Assembly: GCA_032252755.1 (NCBI GenBank)
Contig: JAVUPY010000007.1
Location: 23,468-87,467, forward strand
Source of the DNA: Terriglobia bacterium
GTDB lineage: Bacteria; Acidobacteriota; Terriglobia; Terriglobales; Acidobacteriaceae
Direction of reading: 5' to 3'
DNA length: 64,000 nucleotides
Positions within the stretch are counted from its first letter, which is position 1. Each line of letters begins with the position of its first letter. Under the pieces are notes generated by a model. It did not search any database, was not told the origin of the DNA, and saw nothing but the letters and a program-made list of their open reading frames with translations. Positions 55,687 through 62,635 of this stretch are shown here, piece by piece. Both the position numbers and the translations under genes were made by a program.

Positions 55687-56406
55687 CTAGTCGTAGCGCT
55701 CGTAGATGATTTGGTGCCTGTCCCAGCCAAGCTCTTTCAACTGCTGGCGGTTCGCCGATACCATGTTGTTCAGCCCGCAGATGTACGCTTCCATGTCCCT
55801 GCGGTCGCCAACGATCTCGCGCACGTGCTCCTGCACGTAACCCCTGGCTCCCTGCCAGCTCTCGGACGGGCGGCTCAACGTGATGATGTAGTGGAAATTC
55901 GGATGCTCTCGCGCCAGTTGTGCAAACTCGTCACGATAGTAAATATCTTTCTCATATCGCGTCCCATAAACCAGCCAATATTCCTTCCCCTGGTGACGCG
56001 ATTCGTCCGCCAGCAGCCAGTGAATCATCCCGCGAAATGGTGCGATGCCCGTTCCAGTTGCGATGAACAGGGCGTCCTTGCGCTCATGTTTCAGCACGAA
56101 ATGCCCATGTGGCCCATGGAAGTGCACTTCCCGGCCGAGTTCCAGGTCGCACAGGTAGTTCGACATGAAACCCTCGTCGACACGATTCAGGCACAGATCG
56201 AACCGGTTATTGCAGCCCGGCGCCGACGCCAGCGAATAAGCGCGCGTGATGACCTTGCCGTCCGAGCGCGGCTCACGCACCGAGATGAACTGCCCGGGAA
56301 TGAAATTGAATTGCGGCTGTCCCTCCACCTCAAACTCGAGGTGCTTCGTGCGGTCCGACAGGACCTCGGAAATAGCTAGTCGCGCGGTTAGAAGCGGATG
56401 TTCCAA
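55687..56406 (-). CDS. fpr: Ferredoxin-NADP(+) reductase
   Basis: A 239-aa FNR-family flavoprotein. The FAD motif RAYSLAS is at about residues 54-60, the NAD(P) motif GTGIAPFRGMIH at about 116-127, and the terminal YICGLNNMV and YERYD tail follow. The tail after the aromatic residue is the bacterial subclass with FAD-stacking residues at the C-terminus. It shuttles electrons between NADPH and ferredoxin or flavodoxin, often in oxidative stress. The start TTG at 56406 is likely, as no better start lies upstream; the ribosome binding site is weak. Confidence 0.88.
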   Translation of the reverse strand: MEHPLLTARLAISEVLSDRTKHLEFEVEGQPQFNFIPGQFISVREPRSDGKVITRAYSLASAPGCNNRFDLCLNRVDEGFMSNYLCDLELGREVHFHGPHGHFVLKHERKDALFIATGTGIAPFRGMIHWLLADESRHQGKEYWLVYGTRYEKDIYYRDEFAQLAREHPNFHYIITLSRPSESWQGARGYVQEHVREIVGDRRDMEAYICGLNNMVSANRQQLKELGWDRHQIIYERYD

Positions 56407-56752
56407 GGTGAAAGTCTCTCTCCCCCACGTAAGTTCATTCTAAAGCAACCGGAACCCCGGTCCTTACTAGGAAGATGACGCAACCCTGCAAATCGATTCC
56501 TATCGCCTGCGTCTTTATCCCGGGAGAGCAGCAGGATCCGCATAAATCCGCGAAGATCTGCGGTTTTGCATTTTTGTTGTGGGTGGTGATGGTGATCCTG
56601 CCGATTAGAGGTAAGGCGACGATTCGGCCAGGTGACGAGAGCGCGATTGATCTAAGCCTCCGCAGGCACCCCTGGCTGGGGTTGCAGGGGTGGACCTGCG
56701 TTTGCTTTGCGTTCATTATCTCGCGCATGACGATCATCCAGGCTTCAACTTC
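56407..56752. other. Intergenic stretch with ATCCGCG-type repeat
   Basis: 346 bases without a convincing gene. An ATCCGCG-type repeat lies at about 56533-56567 (GGATCCGC, AATCCGCG and GATCTGCGG in series), the fourth copy in the window. A minus-strand reading frame (56435-56737) mostly translates this repeat and is not credible. The rest has no motif that I recognise. Confidence 0.5.
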
Positions 56753-57262
56753 TTATTTTGTCTGCATCAGCCCCGCAACAACCGTGGCAACCTTGTCGAG
56801 TATCTGGTTCCAGCCCTCTAGCTGCCCGCTATTCTTTGCGCTCTCCATGGGTTCATTTCCGATGAAGGTGAGTTTCGTCTGGCCGTTTCCAAGGTCCTCA
56901 AACAGAATCACGTCGTGCGCACCTTCTATAGCCTCATGTTCTATTCCCAATTGCGCAGGCTCAACCTTGTTTCCCTCCGAGTCGGAAAAGTACATGGAGG
57001 AAACGATCTTCTCGTGCGGAATAATCTCATGGTATTCACCACCATTCCAGAACTCCTGTCCATCCGGCGTTCTCATGCAGTAGAGGAATTTTCCTCCCAC
57101 GCGAAAATCCATCTTGCAAACAGGCGCAGTAAAACCCTTCGGCCCCCACCACTGCATCACATATTTCGGATCTGTCCACGCCTTCCAAACTAATTCGCGT
57201 GGGGCATCAAAAACTCTTGTGACAACCATCCGCTCCGTCTTATTCAACGCGCTTTTTGCCAT
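56753..57262 (-). CDS. SRPBCC (AHSA1-like) protein paired with an ArsR regulator
   Basis: A 169-aa START/SRPBCC protein. The AHSA1/CalC-type pattern begins RVFDAPRELVWKAWTDPKYVMQWWGPKGFTAPVCKMDFRVGGKFLY and ends KLTFIGNEP and GWNQILDKVATVV. Members bind hydrophobic ligands. The gene overlaps the upstream ArsR-type gene by 23 bases, a common ArsR-SRPBCC pairing in which both may respond to a small molecule. The ATG at 57262 follows GGAGG at a good distance; TTG at 57268 is an alternative. Confidence 0.85.
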   Translation of the reverse strand: MAKSALNKTERMVVTRVFDAPRELVWKAWTDPKYVMQWWGPKGFTAPVCKMDFRVGGKFLYCMRTPDGQEFWNGGEYHEIIPHEKIVSSMYFSDSEGNKVEPAQLGIEHEAIEGAHDVILFEDLGNGQTKLTFIGNEPMESAKNSGQLEGWNQILDKVATVVAGLMQTK

Positions 57263-57596
57263 GTCCAACCTCCGCTTTTTTCATTTGATTCACAACTGCA
57301 TCCAGCTTGTCGAAACTCTCTTCCCAGAATCGGCGATAGCCAATCGCCCAGTCGCTGATTGCCTTTATCGCCTCTGGCCTAAGGGTGCAAATACTCTCTC
57401 GTCCACGCTTCGTCTTGATCACAATCCGCGCCCGCACCAGGTAGGCAATATGTTTTGAAATCATCTGCTGCGAGAGTGCAAACGGTTTCGTCAATCCATG
57501 CACAGAGGCAGGCCCACGTGAAAGCCGTTCGATCATCGCCCGACGGGTTGGATCAGACAAAGCCGCAAATGTTGTACCGAGATTATCCACAACCAT
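57240..57596 (-). CDS. ArsR-family transcriptional regulator
   Basis: A 118-aa winged-helix regulator. The pattern FAALSDPTRRAMIERLSRGPASVHGLTKPFALSQQMISKHIAYLVRARIV is the ArsR/SmtB fold with the recognition helix SQQMISKHIAYL. No metal-binding Cys or His pair is seen (the ArsR motif CVC is absent), so it probably belongs to the non-metal group typically paired with SRPBCC genes. It probably represses its own operon by binding near 57600. The ATG at 57596 is used; the ribosome binding site is weak. Confidence 0.88.
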   Translation of the reverse strand: MVVDNLGTTFAALSDPTRRAMIERLSRGPASVHGLTKPFALSQQMISKHIAYLVRARIVIKTKRGRESICTLRPEAIKAISDWAIGYRRFWEESFDKLDAVVNQMKKAEVGHGKKRVE

Positions 57597-57975
57597 ATGG
57601 TAGTGGATTTTCCATCGATGTCAAATGTGAATTTCGCGATTCCTAAACCCGCATCGGAGGTCCCTTCAGAGTGTGTGTCGCATGCTGTTGGATATTGCGA
57701 GGTGGATTCAGTGGAACACTTTGAACCGAAGTGGCGCACATTAATGTCTAGTGGCCGACTTTATTTGGCAGGACCAGGTGGTTCGTAAAAACTCTAAAGT
57801 AGCGGATATATTGACTTTCTAACTCTAATGGATTCTTGAGTTTTCGAAAATCCGACCAAACCGAAGGACTTTCGGACATTTTGCCTCGGCGACATACTCG
57901 CAAGATGCCCATGCCATTTGCCACCTTGGCTTCAGAACTCTTTTGGCTACCAAACCTGCCTGCTACAGTGACGAG
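57597..57975. other. Intergenic region at the left edge of the accessory island
   Basis: 379 bases without a convincing gene. A near-perfect inverted repeat CGAAAATCC / GGACTTTCG lies at 57845-57853 and 57866-57874 (one mismatch), with a smaller CCGAA/TTCGG dyad inside it; either could be an operator. A long minus-strand frame at 57748-58329 is antisense to the next gene and is not credible. Confidence 0.4.
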
Positions 57976-59433
57976 ATGGCAAATACGCCAACCAGACACG
58001 TCCCGTTGCAAGACGAGTTGCCATCCCTCATTGAGATGGTCAGGACGCCAGCTGCGGATGATCCCCGATTCGCAACTAGGGAGTTGATTGCCGCAAATCA
58101 CGACGCTTTCCGTGAGATCTGCCATAGGGTGTGGAAGGAACTTCACCGGCGGTCCATCGACGAAATCATGAACATGGAAAAGCTCCTGACCCCGGAGCGT
58201 CGAAAGATCATGCCCCACTCCATGATCTTTTACTTCGAACGGTGCATCCAGATATGGCGCCGTCTTAATGACGCTCTCATCTGGGTTCTCCTGGGTTTTC
58301 AGGATCACATTATTCGTACGGTCTGCCATCGTAAGGATAGACCGCAGCTCGGGTCGGCAAATCCAGACGGAATTCTCCGCTTGTTGAAACAGCTCAACGC
58401 CGATCCCATGACCATCGCGATCTGGTCCGATGCCACGACGTGTGTCGATCTTGGCGATGTCTTCTGCAAGGCCCCTCCGGATAAGCCAAATGGGTTTTTC
58501 GAAGTCAAAGAGGGCGTGATGAACGACAAGATATTCGAGCTCTTCAAGGTGAAAGGATCGCCGGAGCAGATTGCAGGCAAAATCGAAACCTTCGTCGAGG
58601 AGAACGGCCCTAAGGCATTGAGACAGTTAGAGCGCGTGGTCCGTCAGAGAACGCTTTACAACCAGGTGATGGACATTGTCGAAAAGGAACGAGGTTTCGA
58701 CCCGCGTCGGAAAGTCGAGGTGATAATCGGGGAGTCGCGGGTCGCTTTGCAGACCTACGATCCCGAACTCCAGGATGCCATCGATGCCGCGGCCGGGAAG
58801 CCTATACTTCGTTGCATTGATCAGTGTCTCTGGGTTTATGTAGACGGCGATCCCGAAAAGTCTCCCCAGCAAAAGGTCGAAGAATTTCGGGCCGGAGTAC
58901 AGACGGCGGCGCCGCAGGCTTTGCTATGGATTGATCAGCAATTTGAAGGCAAGTTGTCATTCGAGGCTATCTTGTTGGAAGCGAACCTCGAGACTCCAGA
59001 AGCGATACCGCTATTCCTGCGTCAACTCAAACCAGAGACCATTCGCGACGTGCTGCTCGGACGTCTCATGCGCTCAGTCTTTTTGTTCCTTGATTGGAAA
59101 GAACTGACAATGATCGTCAAGGCACAGGGGGGAGAGCTGGAGTGGAGCAACTTTAAGGAAGGTCGCCGGCAACAAGCAAAGCCTGTTGCGCAAAGGTTTC
59201 TGACCATCGGAGGGCGTGTCCCGCGAATCCGCTTGGAAAACGGAAACTACATCGATGGGTTTTCGAAGCTCTACCGTATCTACTTCGACGGCATTTCTCC
59301 CAGCTCAATCGTTGCTCAATACATAGAGGCATTGCATGAACCCGTCCCATTTTCACGAGAGAACGAATCGGACAGAGAGTCCGGCCCCAACCACCCGAGC
59401 GAGGCAAATGGTCTGAAATCTGAAGGTGAATGA
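57976..59433 (+). CDS. Unknown protein (485 aa) with PD-(D/E)XK nuclease-like motif
   Basis: No family is recognised. Residues about 150-178 (SDATTCVDLGDVFCK then NGFFEVKEG) fit the PD-(D/E)XK nuclease core: acidic residues at D158/D161 on a hairpin, followed by the E176-x-K178 pair on the next strand. Elsewhere the protein is mixed alpha/beta, with a C-terminal helical portion and an acidic, Ser-rich tail. It might cleave nucleic acid in a defence context, but this rests on one motif. The ATG at 57976 is preferred to a TTG at 57943. It stands alone upstream of a convergent pair of unknown genes. Confidence 0.55.
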   Translation: MANTPTRHVPLQDELPSLIEMVRTPAADDPRFATRELIAANHDAFREICHRVWKELHRRSIDEIMNMEKLLTPERRKIMPHSMIFYFERCIQIWRRLNDALIWVLLGFQDHIIRTVCHRKDRPQLGSANPDGILRLLKQLNADPMTIAIWSDATTCVDLGDVFCKAPPDKPNGFFEVKEGVMNDKIFELFKVKGSPEQIAGKIETFVEENGPKALRQLERVVRQRTLYNQVMDIVEKERGFDPRRKVEVIIGESRVALQTYDPELQDAIDAAAGKPILRCIDQCLWVYVDGDPEKSPQQKVEEFRAGVQTAAPQALLWIDQQFEGKLSFEAILLEANLETPEAIPLFLRQLKPETIRDVLLGRLMRSVFLFLDWKELTMIVKAQGGELEWSNFKEGRRQQAKPVAQRFLTIGGRVPRIRLENGNYIDGFSKLYRIYFDGISPSSIVAQYIEALHEPVPFSRENESDRESGPNHPSEANGLKSEGE

Positions 59434-59457
59434 TGAGATCCATTGTCGCCGAGCAAG

Positions 59458-59481
59458 CCGTATCAGTGAGCCCTGATACGG
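59458..59481. terminator. Hairpin between convergent island genes
   Basis: CCGTATCAG (59458-59466) and CTGATACGG (59473-59481) form a perfect 9-base stem with a 6-base loop, in the gap after the 485-aa gene. No T-tract follows on the plus strand. Confidence 0.4.
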
Positions 59482-59573
59482 ATCTTCCTGTGTGATCAAT
59501 AGTCCGTTTTCGATGCAGTCGGCAAACTGCTGGATCCTCAACTCCAACGTGCGACTTCTCGATTATAACGAGA

Positions 59574-60578
59574 TCATGCTGGGTGCGATGTCCGGCCTTT
59601 CGCCCTCCAGTATGCCCCGCAAAGCAGCGGGCAAATTGGGTTACCGTCAACCTCAATCCAAGGCACCGCCAAGCACTTTCCGCTGTCGAAGGTTATTGTT
59701 GGCTCCGGACGAATTTCACGGATCAGCGCCTTCCCCTGATGAAGTCCGCAGAGTTGAACCGTTGGTGCGTCTGTGAGGAGAGCGTTCAAGTGGACGAAGA
59801 CAAGGCCAAGGAAGCGATTTACGGCCTCAAAATCGGTGTTCATACGAGCGAAGATGTCCTCGATGATGAAGGCTCTTTTTCCAGTGCTCAATCCTGTATG
59901 CAGGTAGGAAACCCATCCCCTTGCTTCATCCATATGTACGGTACCTATATCGGAGTGTGTGAGTTCATCTCGCAGCGTTCTCAGAGGCTCATACCAATCA
60001 GCCTCTTTGAGCGCGGAAAGTAAACCAGCAGGAAGTAGGCCATCGAACGCACCGGATCGCGCCCGCGCGAATGTCTTCCGAGTCGAGTCCGGCATTCCTC
60101 GTACTGGATAACGTGCGCTCAAAACCTTTCTGGCGCAGTCTACGGCGGAATAGAGTTCCGTAAAGACACTTTCTATGACCGCAGCTAACTCCTTCGCGCG
60201 TTCAGCCGGGGTATAACCCTTTTCGTTCAACTGTTGCACGTCGATCGCAATTGTAGGCGCGATGCGCAATGAAAGCGCTCGCAAAACCATTGCCTTCCTG
60301 AAGTGATTTCCAACCCCGGATACTGCGCGACGTTCGATGGAGTCTGAGTCTGGAAAAGAGCTCGCGAAGAAGGTGGCAAATTTGTCGACCTGACCCCATG
60401 TCTCAGGAGCGAACGTTCGAACGGTGTAGGCGACCGTCCCGCCATTACTGGAGTGGTGTTCTGATCGAGTCTCTGTTGGAGCCCCAGTATCCGGCGATGC
60501 TCCCTCGGTTTGATCGAGCAAGCGGAGACCTCTCTTGTGGTGCCAGCCAGCCAATAGTGTAGCTTGCGAGCGAAACAC
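59574..60578 (-). CDS. Unknown protein (334 aa) with HEPN-like R-x4-H motif
   Basis: No family is recognised. A HEPN-like active-site pattern R203-D-E-L-T-H208 (RxxxxH) lies in LRTLRDELTHSDIG, after a long helical region (KELAAVIESVFTELYSAVDCARKVL). The C-terminal part is beta-like with Cys residues (KCLAVPW, CPLLCGAYW). HEPN domains with such a motif are often RNases in toxin and defence systems. The start is GTG at 60578 with no clear ribosome binding site; it lies 31 bases after the ImmA/IrrE-like gene's stop, probably in one operon. Confidence 0.5.
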   Translation of the reverse strand: MFRSQATLLAGWHHKRGLRLLDQTEGASPDTGAPTETRSEHHSSNGGTVAYTVRTFAPETWGQVDKFATFFASSFPDSDSIERRAVSGVGNHFRKAMVLRALSLRIAPTIAIDVQQLNEKGYTPAERAKELAAVIESVFTELYSAVDCARKVLSARYPVRGMPDSTRKTFARARSGAFDGLLPAGLLSALKEADWYEPLRTLRDELTHSDIGTVHMDEARGWVSYLHTGLSTGKRAFIIEDIFARMNTDFEAVNRFLGLVFVHLNALLTDAPTVQLCGLHQGKALIREIRPEPTITFDSGKCLAVPWIEVDGNPICPLLCGAYWRAKGRTSHPA

Positions 60579-60609
60579 CCAGCCAGACGATTAGCCAAAA
60601 ATCCAGCAC

Positions 60610-61593
60610 TCAAAGCTTGAACTTGGGAGAAACATACCGCTTGAAAACGTCAGGCAAGCCCCTGACCTTGGCCTTGGCGTCCTCCTCATAGATGTCCAGA
60701 CCACACGCAGCATATGCGCGGCGCACGAGGTCTAATAGTGGACCATAAATTGAAGCGCTCTCCCAACCGCCGTGCGACTCCCACATCTTGGCCAAAATCT
60801 CGCCTTCCTCTTCAAAAACAGAGCGCAGGTGGTACTCGTCCAGGAGCTGCTCCAATTCAGCTGGCAAAGGGAGCGATGGTTTGCCGAGAGAGGCTCGATG
60901 TCCGAGTACGTGGCTACTATGCTTCAGGATGGGCTCAATGGCCGCCGTCGCAATGTCGAGTAGCTCGTGCAATTCCGCTCCCCTACGTGACGCAGAGATA
61001 AGCCTGCGAACGTCGCTGGCCAATGCCTCTATGGAGTGGTCGAGCATAGAGTACATGGTCATGAGCATTTCAGGATGTTCCTTCGCACTCTTCCTGCAAG
61101 CGGCATATTCGTTCCACACGACATCAGCAATCTGCCAGAACACGGGCGGCATTTGTTCGTTGCCGGGAAGGTCGAGGGCGATGTGCTCGATGGTCTTTGC
61201 TTTCTGAGCAAGGTCGTTAGCATGACCAAGCTCGTGCGCCAGAATGTAGCGGGATTGCTTATCTCCGTTCTTTAGCATCGACCAGACATCATCTGCCCGA
61301 ACGAATATGCGGCAATAGGCGTGGGCATTTCGTTTGCAGACGGGAGTGACAGCCACTCCCACGGTTGCGCCCTTGGTGCGCGTCAAGATGCGTCCGTTCT
61401 GAATGCCCCCATCATCGAAGTTCGACAGAGCCTCGTCGAGGCGGTCGGTTACTGTCAACCCTAGTAGCCGGCTGAGATCCAATTGGTAAGATTCAACCAG
61501 AGCCTCTACGACCGATAGCAGGTGTTCGCGAACGAAGGCTTGGATCTCTGGCTCATCCCGCCAAGAATCAATCTCTATGTCCTTATCTGTCAT
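60610..61593 (-). CDS. Zinc metalloprotease with HELGH motif (ImmA/IrrE-like)
   Basis: A 327-aa protein. The zinc motif HELGH is at residues H120/E121/H124 in YILAHELGHAND, and a third Glu ligand is likely in WNEYAACRKSA, 60-70 residues on, as in ImmA/IrrE (DUF955-like) proteases. The rest has no known partner domain; an HTH is not evident. ImmA/IrrE proteases usually cleave phage or SOS repressors. It is followed on the same strand by the HEPN-like gene. The ATG at 61593 is preferred over an upstream frame to 61641, as GCGGA lies upstream. Confidence 0.6.
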   Translation of the reverse strand: MTDKDIEIDSWRDEPEIQAFVREHLLSVVEALVESYQLDLSRLLGLTVTDRLDEALSNFDDGGIQNGRILTRTKGATVGVAVTPVCKRNAHAYCRIFVRADDVWSMLKNGDKQSRYILAHELGHANDLAQKAKTIEHIALDLPGNEQMPPVFWQIADVVWNEYAACRKSAKEHPEMLMTMYSMLDHSIEALASDVRRLISASRRGAELHELLDIATAAIEPILKHSSHVLGHRASLGKPSLPLPAELEQLLDEYHLRSVFEEEGEILAKMWESHGGWESASIYGPLLDLVRRAYAACGLDIYEEDAKAKVRGLPDVFKRYVSPKFKL

Positions 61594-62133
61594 TGTGTTT
61601 CCGCGTTCAGGATAATGCAAATTGTTGCTCAGCGAGCCCATCAGTTCGGCCCCGCTTGAGTTCTGTGCGCGCTAAGTGACTGAAAGGACAGGCTGAATCG
61701 ACGTCGAAGTAAATACTCGAAACTCTACGAAGGGTCCTTCGTCTGTTCCGGTATTAATTCGAGTTTACTTCCGAATTGCCCGTCATTCGTCCACAACTCA
61801 ACTTCCGAGTCCGAAATTCGGGTTAGGTAAGTACCGGCATTCCGTGCGGTATGCCCTCAGATCCTTTATGTAGACAATTTTTTTGTTAACTTCACGGATT
61901 GTTGCGGCTGGAGCGGCTTATGTCGCGCTTGAGAGTCGACCCATCACGATTCTGTTAATAATAGGCCCAATTTACAATGGTTTATTAACACTTTCTTTGG
62001 CAGTACGACATTGAGGACACGCTAATTTGACTTCCCCTGCATTGACATCTGTCCGGGGTTGGAAGCACACTAACGCGACCTGCGGAGATTGCGATCCGTG
62101 GGGTTCTGCATGTCGCACTACCGTACTACAGGG
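61594..62133. other. AT-rich intergenic stretch in the island
   Basis: 540 bases without a convincing protein gene, more AT-rich (long T and A runs near 61870 and 61960-61990) than the flanks. Short frames at 62027-62329 and 62089 are not convincing. It may hold the promoter(s) of the divergent ImmA/IrrE-like operon and possibly a small RNA ending at the hairpin at 62134-62160. Confidence 0.4.
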
Positions 62134-62170
62134 ACGCGGCCCGGTGCAGCCGGGCCGCGTTGTTATTTGT
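62134..62170 (+). terminator. Orphan GC-rich terminator-like hairpin
   Basis: A perfect 11-base stem ACGCGGCCCGG / CCGGGCCGCGT with loop TGCAG (62134-62160), followed by TGTTATTTGTG. No protein gene ends just upstream, so it may end a small RNA that starts in the AT-rich region. Confidence 0.55.
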
Positions 62171-62277
62171 GTCCTGGTCAGCTCTCTCCTCTATTTGCTG
62201 AAGCGCGAGTGTCGGCGCAGTGCGTTCTTATTTTGGTTCGGGATCGAATATGCCAAAGCGTTAGAATTGAGTTGCAG

Positions 62278-62547
62278 ATGCGAAGCAAGAATAAAGCGAA
62301 GAAGCCCCAAGAGACCGCACGCTCAGTGAAACGGAGCAGCTTTGCTCATGATGAACTGCTCGGATCGATGATAGGCAAGTTTACTATCATTGGTGAAGTT
62401 AAGACCTCAACTCGGCCCGAAGACTGGGAAAACGAAGAAGTCGGCTCACATACTCCTCAGCGCCAGCTGATCGAAGGCATTTTCCGTCCCGACGCCAGGA
62501 GGTTGGCGGCCCAGCGACGGACGGACCTGAAGGGCAAGAGAAAGTAA
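62278..62547 (+). CDS. Small hypothetical protein (89 aa)
   Basis: A basic 89-aa protein with a Lys/Arg-rich N- and C-terminus and a central acidic stretch (STRPEDWENEEVGSHTPQ). No family recognised. The ATG at 62278 has GAGTTGCAG upstream, a weak ribosome binding site. It is convergent with the large nuclease-like gene and could be a small regulator; a real gene is plausible but not sure. Confidence 0.4.
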   Translation: MRSKNKAKKPQETARSVKRSSFAHDELLGSMIGKFTIIGEVKTSTRPEDWENEEVGSHTPQRQLIEGIFRPDARRLAAQRRTDLKGKRK

Positions 62548-62635
62548 ACCACGCACGCGCCATCGGATTCTTGGCCTAGAGCGTTTCGAACACGGTCCGA
62601 CATTGCTTGCCACTCCCAATTGCCTATTAGCTGCC

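Noticed and set aside
56435..56737. Minus-strand frame of 100 codons between the reductase and SRPBCC genes
   Set aside because: It mainly translates the ATCCGCG repeat and has no supporting start or homology pattern.
57748..58329. Minus-strand frame (193 codons) opposite the start of the 485-aa island gene
   Set aside because: It has no family pattern or good start, and conflicts with the more convincing plus-strand gene.
62027..62329. Plus-strand frame of 100 codons across the orphan hairpin
   Set aside because: It runs through the terminator-like stem and changes composition along its length; a coding function is unlikely.
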